Shown in pieces: positions 44,345 through 52,717 of a stretch of DNA of 64,000 nucleotides. The notes under the pieces are model-generated. The model was given only the letters and a program-made list of their open reading frames with translations. It was not told where the DNA came from and made no database searches. The translations under genes were made by a program, and so were the position numbers. Source of the DNA: Natrinema zhouii (lineage in GTDB: Archaea; Halobacteriota; Halobacteria; Halobacteriales; Natrialbaceae); NCBI RefSeq assembly GCF_013456555.2, contig NZ_CP059154.1, forward strand, positions 372,001 through 436,000. Direction: 5' to 3'. The first letter of the stretch is position 1; each line of letters opens with the position of its first letter.

Positions 44345-46092
44345 CGACCAACGCCGAACTCGCCGCTCGCTTCGAGGAGTTCGCGGACCTGCTCGAGGCC
44401 GACGACGTCGAGTACAAGCCGCGCGCGTACCGCCGGGCGGCCGAGAACATCCGCGCGCATCCGTCGCCGATCGCCGATCAGATCGCGGCCGGCGACCACG
44501 AGGCCGTCGAGAACATCGACGGCGTCGGCGACGTCATCTCGTCGAAGATCATCGAGTACGTCGAAACCGGCGAGATCGACGAGCTCGAGGAGCTCCGTGC
44601 CGAACTCCCGATCGACATCGCTGACATCACCCGCATCGAGGGCGTCGGCCCCAAGACTGCAGGAACGCTCTATCGCGAACTCGGGATTCAAACCCTGGAC
44701 GATCTCGAGGAGGCGGCCGAAGCCGGCGAGATACAGTCCGTGAAGGGGTTCGGGCCGAAAACGGAGCAAAACATACTCGAGAACGTGGAGTTCGCCCGGA
44801 CCATCGGTCAGCGCCAGCTGCTCGGCGAGGCGCGGCCGCTCGCCGACGACGTGCTCGCGTTCCTCGAGTCGATCGACGCGGTCGAGCGCTGCGAAGTGGC
44901 GGGCTCGATCCGCCGGTGGCGTGAGACGATCGGCGACGTGGACGTTCTCGCGGCGACGAACGCCGGCGAGGACGTGGTCGAGCAGTTCGTCGCGTGGAGT
45001 TCAGTTGACGACGAGATCGAGTCCGGCCCCGAGAAGGCGAGCATCCGAATCGGCGAGATTCGCGTCGATTTGCGCGTCGTCGTTCCCGAGGAGTTCGGTT
45101 CCGCGCTCCAGTACTTCACCGGGAGCAAGGACCACAACGTCAGCCTGCGCAACTACGCGATCGACCGCGAGATGAAGCTCAACGAGTACGGAGCCTTCGA
45201 TGTAAGCGGAGTACCGGACGAGGCGGAGGGACAGCGAGTCGGCGACCGCGTCGCCGGCGAAACCGAAGCGGGCATGTACGAAGCGCTCGGCTTGCCGTGG
45301 ATTCCACCGGAACTCAGGACGGATCGGGGCGAAATCGCCGCCGCGGAAAACGGGGAGCTGCCGGACCTCATCACGCGCGACGACATCCGCGGCGACCTGC
45401 ACAGCCACACCGACTGGTCCGACGGCAACACGTCCATCGAGGCGATGGTCGACGCCGCCGCGGAACGCGGCTACGACTTCTTCGGCATCGCCGACCACGC
45501 CGAGGGCCCCGGTATCGTCGGCGGCATGGGCCTCTCCGATACCGAGATCCTCGAGCAGGTCGAGGAGATCCGCGAGGTCGGCGCTGCAGCTGAGATCGAG
45601 GTCTTCGCGGGGATCGAAGCCAACGTCGACGCCGCGGGCGAGATCGACCTCTCCGAGGCGGTGATCGATGCCCTTGACGTGATCGTCGCCTCGACGCACA
45701 GCGCGCTCGGGCAGGACGCCGAAACCGCCACGGAGCGACTCGTCCACGCCCTCGAGAACCCGGCGATCGACGTGCTCGGCCATCCCAGCGGCCGGCTGCT
45801 CAACGACCGATCCGGCCTCGAGTTCGACGCGACCGCGCTCGGACGGGCCGCCGCCGAGCACGACACCGCCCTCGAGGTCAACAGCAATCCCCGCCGGCTC
45901 GATCTCTGGGGAAGTGCCGTCCAGGCCGCCCTCGAGGAGGGTGCACCCATTTCGGTCAACACGGACTCCCACCAGCCCTCGACGCTCGAGTACATGCGCT
46001 GGGGCGTCCACACCGCGCGCCGGGGCTGGGCCGAACCGACCGACGTGATCAACACGTGGGAACTCGACGACCTCCGCGAGTTCCTCCACTAA
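44341..46092 (+). CDS. polX: DNA polymerase X with C-terminal PHP exonuclease domain
   Basis: A 583-residue repair polymerase. The N-terminal 8-kDa HhH domain, with IDGVGDVISSKI near 59 and IEGVGPKTAGTLY near 98, is followed by the nucleotidyltransferase palm with CEVAGSIRRWRETIGDVDVLAA near 184 (two catalytic Asp) and a third acidic residue in RVDLRVV near 242. The C-terminal PHP domain begins GDLHSHTDWSDGNTS near 349 and contains DFFGIADHAEGP near 379, supplying 3'-5' exonuclease or AP-endonuclease activity for base-excision repair. It overlaps the preceding gene by four bases. Full length. Confidence 0.96.
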   Translation: MTTNAELAARFEEFADLLEADDVEYKPRAYRRAAENIRAHPSPIADQIAAGDHEAVENIDGVGDVISSKIIEYVETGEIDELEELRAELPIDIADITRIEGVGPKTAGTLYRELGIQTLDDLEEAAEAGEIQSVKGFGPKTEQNILENVEFARTIGQRQLLGEARPLADDVLAFLESIDAVERCEVAGSIRRWRETIGDVDVLAATNAGEDVVEQFVAWSSVDDEIESGPEKASIRIGEIRVDLRVVVPEEFGSALQYFTGSKDHNVSLRNYAIDREMKLNEYGAFDVSGVPDEAEGQRVGDRVAGETEAGMYEALGLPWIPPELRTDRGEIAAAENGELPDLITRDDIRGDLHSHTDWSDGNTSIEAMVDAAAERGYDFFGIADHAEGPGIVGGMGLSDTEILEQVEEIREVGAAAEIEVFAGIEANVDAAGEIDLSEAVIDALDVIVASTHSALGQDAETATERLVHALENPAIDVLGHPSGRLLNDRSGLEFDATALGRAAAEHDTALEVNSNPRRLDLWGSAVQAALEEGAPISVNTDSHQPSTLEYMRWGVHTARRGWAEPTDVINTWELDDLREFLH

Positions 46093-46119
46093 GCAACGGC
46101 ATCTCGTCTACGAACTCAT

Positions 46120-46581
46120 ATGCGCTTGCTCGTCGACGTCATGTGCGGCGGCATCGTCTCCTCTCTGCGAATGTGCAATCACGACACCGCGTACGCCGGC
46201 GACCGCGGACTCGAGGCCGACGATTCCGTTCTCGCCGTCGCTCGGGACGAAAACCGGACGGTCGTTACGCGCGACAAACGGCTTGCAGCCCGCGCTGACG
46301 AGGCGGTCCTCCTCGAGTCCCGAGATACCGAGGCCCAACTCGAAGAACTGGCTGCGGCGGGCGTCGACCTCTCGCTGGCGGACGAGCCCGCCTTCTGCGG
46401 CCGGTGTAACGGCCCACTCGAGAGCGTCGATTCGACGGCGTCGACGCCGGAGTACGCGCCCGACGCGGCCGACGTCGAGGTCTGGATCTGTCGCGACTGC
46501 GGCCAGCACTTCTGGCGCGGCAGTCACTGGGATCGGGTTGGGAAGACACTCTCGAGGGTATCCGACTCTGACGAGGAATAG
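46120..46581 (+). CDS. Mut7-C RNase-domain protein
   Basis: A 153-residue protein of the Mut7-C family (PIN-related fold). The N-terminal block MRLLVDVMCGGIVSSLRMCNHDTAY carries the first acidic residue, DDSVLAVARDENRTVVTRDKRL near 36-57 the next ones, and LLESRDTEAQLEEL near 68 follows. The C-terminal zinc ribbon is built from CGRCNGPLE near 91 and CRDCGQHFWRGSHWDRV near 125. The predicted activity is RNA cleavage, not shown for archaeal members. It lies 27 bases after polX and may share its transcript. Confidence 0.87.
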   Translation: MRLLVDVMCGGIVSSLRMCNHDTAYAGDRGLEADDSVLAVARDENRTVVTRDKRLAARADEAVLLESRDTEAQLEELAAAGVDLSLADEPAFCGRCNGPLESVDSTASTPEYAPDAADVEVWICRDCGQHFWRGSHWDRVGKTLSRVSDSDEE

Positions 46582-46625
46582 GGCGGTCCGGACGGGTCAG
46601 TACGAAATACGATTCGGTTCTCCGC

Positions 46626-47396
46626 CTAGAGCTCCACGTCGTCAAATCGTCCGTCGTACGCGATATGCTGGGGATGGGTCGGCTCCGTCCCCGACAGGAA
46701 CAGTCGATCGAGCTTCTTCCACGTGTTCTCGTAGACGAGATGGCCGAGTTCCGCCGCCGTCGTCGTCCACCGCTCGAGGCCGTCGTCGTACACGACCCGG
46801 CGTGCGAGTCCGTCTTTGATCGCAGTCACCAGATCGCTCTCGCTCCCGATCGCCGTCTGGAACGCGGTGTGGGCGACGCCGACCGTTCGCGGGAGGTGGG
46901 CGTACGAAGAGGTAAACGGCGGTACAGAAAACGTCTCGGCGAGGCGGCGCGCGCGGCTGTTGTGCGGTGGGAAGTGTCTCGGGTTGTAAATCTCGAGCGC
47001 GTCGATCGTCTCCGCGTGCGTTTGCAGATCGGGCTTCTCGAAGCTCACGTTCGCGAACGTCGGATGCGGGACGAGCACCGCTGCGTCCTGTCGATCGAAC
47101 TCGGCCATCGCCGTCTCGAGGGGGATGTAATCCGGGACGGGCTCCTCGAGCCCGATTGCGAGGACGTGTCTGCGCCGTCGCCACGATCCGGTGAACACCT
47201 CGCGGGCGGGGACGACCAGTAGCTCGTCGTCGGAGTGGGCCGCCGCGCGCTCACGAATCTCCGGAAGTCTGGTGAAGTGAGGCGCGTAGACGATCGCGTC
47301 GAGCCCGGCCCGTTTCGCACGCTCGACCACGCGGTCGTCGAGCACCTTCACGTGACAGTCGACTCGGAACGTCACTCCATCGGTCACGATACTCAC
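46626..47396 (-). CDS. PHP-domain metal-dependent phosphoesterase-like protein
   Basis: A 256-residue protein with a PHP fold. It starts with FRVDCHVKVLDDRVVERAKRAGLDAIVYAPHF (residues about 10-41, cut here as two motifs: VDCHVKVLDD and GLDAIVYAPHF). This replaces the usual DxHxH with DCHV, so one metal ligand may be lost. VVPAREVFTGSWRRRRHVLAIGL near 61-83 and VLVPHPTF near 109 give further PHP positions; later AIEIYNPRH-like ALEIYNPRH near 131 and SSYAHLPRTVG near 161. Possible substrates are phosphate esters or histidinol-phosphate-like compounds. It converges with the Mut7-C gene. Confidence 0.8.
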   Translation of the reverse strand: MSIVTDGVTFRVDCHVKVLDDRVVERAKRAGLDAIVYAPHFTRLPEIRERAAAHSDDELLVVPAREVFTGSWRRRRHVLAIGLEEPVPDYIPLETAMAEFDRQDAAVLVPHPTFANVSFEKPDLQTHAETIDALEIYNPRHFPPHNSRARRLAETFSVPPFTSSYAHLPRTVGVAHTAFQTAIGSESDLVTAIKDGLARRVVYDDGLERWTTTAAELGHLVYENTWKKLDRLFLSGTEPTHPQHIAYDGRFDDVEL

Positions 47397-47412
47397 TTTC
47401 GCAAGCGCCGAG

Positions 47413-47841
47413 TTATGAATTCTGATTTGCCGGCCACTCGAGCGTGGCCTTGATCGCGTCGACGATCGGGACGACCGGCTCCGCCGGATCGACCGAAATG
47501 AAGAGGCCGTCGTCGCCGACGTAGACGCGGAGAATCTTCAGGAAATCCATCGATGTCGTGATGTACTCGACGCGCTCTGCCTCCGGAAACAACGTGTTTC
47601 GGAAGAGTTTGCTCTGCATGAAGTCCATGTGGACGTTCGTGTGAATTTTCTCGAAGTGCTCGAGCATCGCGTCTCGACTGTCGTACGTGGAGACGGTGTC
47701 GTCGCTGAGGTAGAGCGGTCGAAACGACTCCGTGTTGTACTCACAGAACGCGTACAACGGCCCGGAAATCGTCTCCTGGACGGCCTGCCGTACGCGATCG
47801 GCGTCGAACGCCGCCAGCTCCGAGCGATTGGTCGCCGGCAT
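47413..47841 (-). CDS. Conserved haloarchaeal hypothetical protein
   Basis: A 142-residue soluble protein. It contains LYAFCEYNTESFRPLYLSDD near 29-48, HFEKIHTNVHMDFMQSKLF near 63-81 and LKILRVYVGDDGLFISVDP near 101-119, which look like a small alpha-beta domain with ligand-binding character. Similar proteins belong to a haloarchaeal family that I cannot name with certainty (possibly DUF7522). It lies 17 bases downstream of the PHP gene's start on the same strand, so co-transcription with PHP is likely. Confidence 0.75.
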   Translation of the reverse strand: MPATNRSELAAFDADRVRQAVQETISGPLYAFCEYNTESFRPLYLSDDTVSTYDSRDAMLEHFEKIHTNVHMDFMQSKLFRNTLFPEAERVEYITTSMDFLKILRVYVGDDGLFISVDPAEPVVPIVDAIKATLEWPANQNS

Positions 47842-47891
47842 ACCCCGAGGTGAGGATCTCGAGGGCTGAAGCTCTGTCGGGCACGTGTCTT

Positions 47892-48018
47892 CTATAGTAC
47901 CAACTGAAACGATTTACATACCGATCGTGCAGTCCGCGATTCTCGCTCACGTTGTTCGCTCCGAACCGCGCTACCGTCGAGCGGTCGGATGTGCATCGAC
48001 TTTCAGTTGGTACTATAG
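47892..48018. mobile_element. 127-bp MITE-like element
   Basis: The ends are perfect 18-base inverted repeats: CTATAGTACCAACTGAAA at 47892-47909 and its reverse complement at 48001-48018. Inside, the next 20 bases of each end are imperfectly complementary as well (CGATTTACATACCGATCG against CGATGCACATCCGACCGC), so the element would fold into a long hairpin. It has no coding capacity. The outermost CTATAG is itself a palindrome and may be target sequence. It looks like a miniature inverted-repeat transposable element mobilised in trans by a transposase encoded elsewhere. Confidence 0.85.
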
Positions 48019-48075
48019 CCGACGAACGTCGCTGCGAAAGGATGATTAGGGCGGCCGCCCGATTGCCAGTATCGA

Positions 48076-48363
48076 ATGGCCTGGAAATGTGGGATCGACG
48101 GCTGTGGCTCAGTGTTCGAGGACGTCGAGTCCGCCGTCGTCCATCAGGCGGCGGACCACCAGCGCCGCGAGTGTAAGGTCTGTGGCACCATCGTTCCGGA
48201 CGGCTATCTCGCCATCCGCCACGCCTTTATCGAACACAGCCGCGCCGAATACGTTCGCGCCTACGGTGCCAGTTCCGAAGCGGTTCGGGAACGCGAGGAG
48301 TTGCTCGAGGAGATCGAGTCCGTCGCGGATATGCAAACGATCGCCACGGAACTGAAACGCTAA
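48076..48363 (+). CDS. Small C2H2/zinc-finger-like protein (haloarchaeal)
   Basis: A 95-residue protein. Residues 5-28 contain CGIDGCGSVFEDVESAVVHQAADH (split: CGIDGC, HQAADH), a C2H2-type zinc finger, followed by ECKVCGTIVPDGYLAIRHAFIEH near 32-54 as a second C..C..H..H finger. The C-terminal half is a helical coiled segment with VREREELLEEIESVADMQTI. Such two-finger proteins are common in haloarchaea, with a few shown to regulate biofilm or growth; the role here is unknown. The ATG at 48076 follows the MITE by 57 bases, so the MITE sits in its promoter region. Confidence 0.85.
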   Translation: MAWKCGIDGCGSVFEDVESAVVHQAADHQRRECKVCGTIVPDGYLAIRHAFIEHSRAEYVRAYGASSEAVREREELLEEIESVADMQTIATELKR

Positions 48364-48713
48364 CGAAGCGATAGTAGCTCCCTGAGAGCCGTCAGTCTTG
48401 ATCTCGGTATCAGTGGCCACTGATGGCGAACGATATTTTACCCCGATCTCAGTGTCAAACCACTAGTACTCTTCTCGTAGCGATTGAGACCGACAGCGCT
48501 CGTAGCGGTAGCAACCGACAGCGAGGGCTCATGTCGATGTCCGTATCGCTGGCCTGCGTGATGCACCCGGAGAATCAACAGCCGCGATCGACCGGACCGT
48601 CTCGAACCGCGCGATACCGTCCGTGCTCGAGTAGAAGGTATATCAGTAACTGAGAAGCGCGTTAGCGCTCGTCACTGTCTGCTCACGGCCACGAAGTGGC
48701 CGTTCGCATGGTC
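48364..48713. other. Gene-free stretch downstream of nusG
   Basis: Contains a perfect 16-base palindrome ATCAGTGGCCACTGAT at 48409-48424, possibly a terminator or operator. On the right it holds a hairpin (ACGGCCAC/GTGGCCGT at 48685-48703) and the repeated nusG end described separately. No plausible gene is seen. Confidence 0.5.
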
Positions 48714-48738
48714 CGACGAACTATCGTTCGTCGCTATC
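48656..48738 (-). repeat. Repeated 3' end of nusG with hairpins
   Basis: On the minus strand the last codons of nusG read GATAGCGACGAACGATAG (D-S-D-E-R-stop, 48738-48721). Fifty-nine bases later the sequence GACAGTGACGAGCGCTAA (about 48679-48662) again encodes D-S-D-E-R-stop, with all differences synonymous. The real stop lies in a hairpin (CGACGAAC/GTTCGTCG, 48714-48733), and the second stop also lies between arms AGCGC/GCGCT (48656-48669). Confidence 0.78.
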
Positions 48739-49158
48739 CAGCACGCGAATCTGGTCGCCACGAACCGTCACCGGAATCGGGACCGTCGCTTCGTACAGTT
48801 CGACCGTTACTTGATCCTTCCCTTCGTCGATGCGCTGGACCTGTGCTTTCTCGCCCTTGAACGGACCGGCGATGAGTTCGACGATGTCGCCCTCGGCAAT
48901 CCCCTCGACGTCCGGCTTCGGCGAGAGGAAGTGTTCGACCTCGGAGATGTCGGACTCGCCGGGAACGATGCTCCGCGCGTGGGGAATGTCCTCGAGCACG
49001 CGGTTGAGAGCCGCGTTGCCTTCGGCTTCGACCATCACGTAGGAGGTCAGCGAGTCGGGCGCGAGCGCGGCGTGGATATCGGGCTCCTCGCGGTTGATGA
49101 TCATGTCTGCGACGGTGCGCTCCTGGCTCGCCGTCGTTTTGACAGCGAAAATGCCCAT
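48721..49158 (-). CDS. spt5: Transcription elongation factor Spt5/NusG
   Basis: A 145-residue protein with an N-terminal NGN domain ([20 protein letters not shown], then [14 protein letters not shown] near 34-47) that contacts the RNA polymerase clamp, and a C-terminal KOW domain near 83-140 with [19 protein letters not shown]. It forms a heterodimer with Spt4 and increases processivity. The ATG overlaps the stop of secE by one base (TAATG), as in other haloarchaea. Its stop codon lies in a hairpin. Confidence 0.97.
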   Translation of the reverse strand: MGIFAVKTTASQERTVADMIINREEPDIHAALAPDSLTSYVMVEAEGNAALNRVLEDIPHARSIVPGESDISEVEHFLSPKPDVEGIAEGDIVELIAGPFKGEKAQVQRIDEGKDQVTVELYEATVPIPVTVRGDQIRVLDSDER

Positions 49159-49337
49159 TAGATGCCACCACCGCTGGTCAGGAACACCATGATCGTACCG
49201 ATGAGGAATCCGACGAGACCGATCAGCAGGACTCCTGCACCGGCGATTTTCGACACCTGAAGGAACTCCTCAGTAGTGGGTGTCGTCGCCATTTTCAACA
49301 CCCGAACGTACGAGGTGAGGTCGTACGGAACGTCCAT
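49158..49337 (-). CDS. secE: Preprotein translocase subunit SecE (Sec61 gamma)
   Basis: A 59-residue protein, too short for most ORF cutoffs, read from the ATG at 49337: [19 protein letters not shown], then [18 protein letters not shown], then the single membrane helix [15 protein letters not shown], and SGGGI. The amphipathic helix followed by one C-terminal membrane span is the SecE/Sec61-gamma layout; it clamps SecY. It is located directly upstream of spt5 with overlapping codons, the conserved archaeal order secE-nusG. Confidence 0.95.
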   Translation of the reverse strand: MDVPYDLTSYVRVLKMATTPTTEEFLQVSKIAGAGVLLIGLVGFLIGTIMVFLTSGGGI

Positions 49338-49493
49338 GTATGTCTGTTTACAGCGCGGGGTCTTTTATCTGTCTTTCGTGTCCGCCGACGGATCGCGGTC
49401 GTCCCGGGCTCAAAACGGCGCTCGATCGGAGTCAGCAGCGACGTTGCACTCGACGGCCTCGCGCCCAAACCGCTTGGCAACCAATCAGGTCAT

Positions 49494-49715
49494 ATGGCAG
49501 AAGACGACGCCGACAGAGCGAACGAGTACGAGGCGGAACGAGAGGCAGAGATCGACGACGAACTCGAGCGGATCGACCGCGATCCCGACGAGGTCGACGA
49601 GGGCGACGACGACCTCGGGACCCAGAACGCGCCCCGCGAGGACGCGGACGATCTCGAGGACCTCGAGGAGGAGGAACCGGAAGAAGCAGATCGAGAAGCG
49701 CCCGAAGAGGAGTGA
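49494..49715 (+). CDS. Small highly acidic protein, unknown function
   Basis: A 73-residue protein composed almost entirely of Asp, Glu, Arg and Ala (for instance ERIDRDPDEVDEGDDDLGTQ). No domain is recognised and the protein is probably disordered. The acidic bias is that of haloarchaeal proteins and the opposite strand reads as serine-rich noise, which supports coding. It is transcribed divergently from secE and convergently to the F420 oxidoreductase. Confidence 0.62.
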   Translation: MAEDDADRANEYEAEREAEIDDELERIDRDPDEVDEGDDDLGTQNAPREDADDLEDLEEEEPEEADREAPEEE

Positions 49716-49754
49716 GCAGACGGCGGAACCGGCGGAGAGCCGCTGACGGCGGAC

Positions 49755-50705
49755 TCAGAACGACGGGAATACGTTTTCCTCGTAAAATTCGACGAACTCC
49801 GCCTGGTTCGAGCCGATCTGATGGACGACGACGCGGTCGTACCCCGCGTCGACGTACTCCTCGAGCGCGTCGACGTGTTCGTCGGGATCGTCACCGCAGA
49901 CGATCAACTCCCTGATATCGTCCTCCGAGACGGCCTGCGTCGCCTGTTCCAGGTGGACTGGGGTCGGTAACTCCCACATCAGTTCGCCCGGGAGCCCCTC
50001 GATGGCCCAGATCTCGTGTGCGCGTTCGACCGCTCTGGCCTCGTCTTCGTCGTAACAGACGGTGATCTCACCGTATCGCGGCCCGTCGCCACCCGCTTCC
50101 TTGAACGTCTCGAGCAGCTCCGGGTCGGGGCTGACGCCGACGAAGCCGTCCCCGAATTCGCCCGCAAAGCGGGCCGCGTTCGGCCCGTCTGCGGCGATCG
50201 GAATCGGCGGGAGTTCGTCGGGGAGCGTGAACAGCCGCGCGTTCTCGACGGTGTAGTACTCCCCGTGGAAACTGGTCGTCTCGCCCTCCCAGAGCGTGCG
50301 GATGATCTCGATCGCCTCCGCGAGCATCTCGAGTCGGACGGCGTGTTCCGGCCATCGATGGCCCAACACGTGTTCGTTCAACTGTTCACCAGCGCCGACG
50401 CCGAGGAAGAATCGGCCGGGAAGCATCGTTGCGGCCGTCGCTGCCGCCTGTGCGACGATCGCCGGATGAACGCGGATGATCGGACAGGTGATTCCGGTCC
50501 CCAGCCGCAGGTCGTCGGTTGCCTGCGCAATCGCGCCGATCACGTTCCAGACCAGCGGGCTCTCGCCCTGACTCGCGAGCCAGGGGTGAAAGTGATCGGA
50601 GATCATGGCGAACTCGAACGCGGAGTCGTCGGCGAGCTGTGCGTACTCGACGAGATCGTTCGGACCGTGCTCCTCACAGATGAGTTTGTGGCCGATTTCG
50701 GTCAT
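49755..50705 (-). CDS. F420-dependent LLM-class oxidoreductase (TIGR03557-like)
   Basis: A 316-residue TIM-barrel flavin/F420 enzyme of the luciferase-like monooxygenase family. Typical positions are FAMISDHFHPWLASQGESP near 32-50 (F420 and substrate loop), LGTGITCPIIRVHPAIVAQAAATAATMLPGRFFLGVGAG near 68-106 (split: GTGITCPIIRVHPA, FFLGVGAGEQLNEHV), and PIPIAADGPNAARFAGEFGDG near 168. Substrate unknown; relatives include F420-dependent glucose-6-phosphate dehydrogenase-like enzymes. The ATG overlaps the stop of the HtrA gene (ATGA), so the two are coupled. Confidence 0.88.
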   Translation of the reverse strand: MTEIGHKLICEEHGPNDLVEYAQLADDSAFEFAMISDHFHPWLASQGESPLVWNVIGAIAQATDDLRLGTGITCPIIRVHPAIVAQAAATAATMLPGRFFLGVGAGEQLNEHVLGHRWPEHAVRLEMLAEAIEIIRTLWEGETTSFHGEYYTVENARLFTLPDELPPIPIAADGPNAARFAGEFGDGFVGVSPDPELLETFKEAGGDGPRYGEITVCYDEDEARAVERAHEIWAIEGLPGELMWELPTPVHLEQATQAVSEDDIRELIVCGDDPDEHVDALEEYVDAGYDRVVVHQIGSNQAEFVEFYEENVFPSF

Positions 50706-51826
50706 GGTTCCGTCGGGGGTCGTTCGCCCGGCGTTCCCGGAATCGGTGTCTGTGGGAGCTGGGATTCCGGCCGCGTCTCGAGCGTCACCTCCACCGACTC
50801 CTGCTCACCGTCCCGGACGACCGTGAGCTCGACCGTGTCACCGGGCGACGTCTCGAGCGCGAGATACGAGAGGAGCTGCGACTGATTCTGGACTTCTTCG
50901 CCGTCGATGGCGACGATTACGTCGCCGCTTCCGGGCCGGGTGGGGACCGCCGGCTGGAGAACGCCGTCGGCGGGCGCGTTCGGCACGACTTCCGTGACGA
51001 GGACGCCGGTAGCCGACTCGAGTCCGACCGCCTCGGCGATGTCCGGCACGACGGGCTGGACGCCGACGCCCAGGAACGGGTGCTCGTACGTGCCGTCCTC
51101 GATGAGCGCGGGGATGACCCGATTCGCGAGGCGGGAGGAGATCGCGAAGCCGATCGTCTGATCGGCTCCGGCGAAGACGACGCCGAGCACCTCTCCCTCG
51201 AGGCTCACCAGCGGGCCGCCGCTGTTGCCGGGATTGACCGATGCGTCGGTCTGGATCGCGGCCGGGATCGAGAAGCCGACCGGGCTGGGCAGCACTCGAT
51301 CGACGCCGCTGACGATGCCCTGTGAGATCGAGGCATCGAGTCCGAGCGGATTACCGAGGACGAGCACCTCCTGTCCGATTGCGGGCTCGCGATCGACGAT
51401 CGACAGTCCGGACGCACCGTCGGGCAACTCCTCGACGCGAAGGACGGCGAGATCGCTGTAGGGATCCGTTGCGACGATCGACGCGGTCCGCCACTCCTCG
51501 TTGCTGAACTGCAGTTCGACGCCGCCCTCGGTCGCGCTCTGGACGACGTGGTTGTTGGTTACGACGTGCTGCTCGTCGATGACGAATCCCGATCCCAGTC
51601 CGCCACCGCCGCGAGGGCCGGAGACAGTGACTAGCACGACGGACCCGATAGTGTCGCGATACGTCGCCGTATACGGACTGTCGACACCGTCGTCACCTTG
51701 CCCGCTCTGTCCGTCCTGCCCGTTCTGCGCAGCACTCGAGCCGACCCCGAGGCCGCCGATCGCCGCGGTGGCCCCGACCGCTCGCAGGACTCGTCTGCGC
51801 GTGCGCTGATCTGGAGTCACGCCCAT
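50702..51826 (-). CDS. HtrA/DegP-like S1C serine protease, Tat-exported
   Basis: A 374-residue protein with a Tat signal (RTRRRVLRAVGATAAIGGLG near 8-27). The trypsin-fold catalytic triad is His in HVVTNNHVV near 92, Asp in SDLAVLRVEELPDGASG near 125, and Ser in VNPGNSGGPLVSLEGEV near 200. A PDZ domain occupies about 255-345 with FLGVGVQPVVP and GDVIVAIDGEEVQ. It likely performs extracytoplasmic protein quality control or degradation. Ends TEP; the stop overlaps the ATG of the F420 enzyme. Confidence 0.92.
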   Translation of the reverse strand: MGVTPDQRTRRRVLRAVGATAAIGGLGVGSSAAQNGQDGQSGQGDDGVDSPYTATYRDTIGSVVLVTVSGPRGGGGLGSGFVIDEQHVVTNNHVVQSATEGGVELQFSNEEWRTASIVATDPYSDLAVLRVEELPDGASGLSIVDREPAIGQEVLVLGNPLGLDASISQGIVSGVDRVLPSPVGFSIPAAIQTDASVNPGNSGGPLVSLEGEVLGVVFAGADQTIGFAISSRLANRVIPALIEDGTYEHPFLGVGVQPVVPDIAEAVGLESATGVLVTEVVPNAPADGVLQPAVPTRPGSGDVIVAIDGEEVQNQSQLLSYLALETSPGDTVELTVVRDGEQESVEVTLETRPESQLPQTPIPGTPGERPPTEP

Positions 51827-51925
51827 AGCGACCCCGACAAGTGGTATAAAACGGCAACCAGCACACTCAGACGGTCATACTGCGGCCGTCCCGGGAGAAG
51901 CACCGCCGAGAGCGCCGCCGTCCGA

Positions 51926-52579
51926 CTACTCGCTGCGCGCTGCTTCGACTGCGTCGACGAACGACGCCGCCGTCGCTCGAACCTGATCCATGTCGCCGTC
52001 GGCAATGGCCGCGTCGTCCACGATCGCGCCGCCGGCACCGACGGCCACGGCGCCGGCGTCGAAGAAGTCGGCGACGTTGTCGCGCGAGACGCCGCCCGTC
52101 GGAACGATGTCGACGTCGCCGAGCGGCCCCGCGAGCGCGCCGATGTGGCCCGGCCCGACCGTCGACGCGGGAAACATTTTGAGGAGATCCGCACCGGCTT
52201 CCATCGCCGTCACGGCCTCGGTGGGCGTCATCGCTCCGGGTGCGACGAGGACGCCGTGTCGGTTGCAGGTTCGGACCACGTCCGCGTCGGTATGAGGCGA
52301 GACAACGAACGACGCGCCCGCGTCGATCACCGACTGTGCGGTCGGCGCGTCGAGGACGGTTCCCGCGCCGACGACCGCATCAGTGTCCGCGAGTTCCCGG
52401 TCGACGGCCGCGATCTGCTCGGCCGCGCGCGTCCCGTCGGCCGTGATCTCGAGCGCGTCCACCCCCGCGTCGTACATCGCGCGGGCGACCGGGACGATTT
52501 GGTTCTCATCGACGCCGCGGAGGACCGCAATGACGCCGCCGTCGACGATCCGTTCCCTGACGACCCGTTTCTCGGTCAT
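51926..52579 (-). CDS. 2-keto-3-deoxy-6-phosphogluconate aldolase (Eda type)
   Basis: A 217-residue TIM-barrel class I aldolase of the KDPG/KHG family. Motifs: VIAVLRGVDENQIVPVARAM near 15-34, ALEITADGTRAAEQI near 41, VGAGTVLDAPTAQSVIDAGA near 67, FVVSPHTDADVV near 88, the Schiff-base lysine in ADLLKMFPAS near 129, and VPTGGVSRDN near 158. It splits KDPG to pyruvate and glyceraldehyde-3-phosphate. Near a dehydratase-like gene and glucoamylase, it fits the semi-phosphorylative Entner-Doudoroff pathway. The start is the ATG at 52579, not the longer GTG frame. Confidence 0.9.
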   Translation of the reverse strand: MTEKRVVRERIVDGGVIAVLRGVDENQIVPVARAMYDAGVDALEITADGTRAAEQIAAVDRELADTDAVVGAGTVLDAPTAQSVIDAGASFVVSPHTDADVVRTCNRHGVLVAPGAMTPTEAVTAMEAGADLLKMFPASTVGPGHIGALAGPLGDVDIVPTGGVSRDNVADFFDAGAVAVGAGGAIVDDAAIADGDMDQVRATAASFVDAVEAARSE

Positions 52580-52717
52580 CCGTGCAGCCCTCCCGCAGCC
52601 GCCGTTCGATCCTCGGTTGCGATCCCGCCGCTGCTGAGACGATCCGTCATAGGTGAGCGTTCGCCCCTGGCCCACATAAATTCACTCATGGACGAAATAA
52701 TCCGAATTTCAGACCGC

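Noticed and set aside
48423..48653. Small plus-strand frame downstream of the zinc-finger gene
   Set aside because: Ser/Arg-rich with no haloarchaeal acidic bias and no promoter or ribosome-binding signal.
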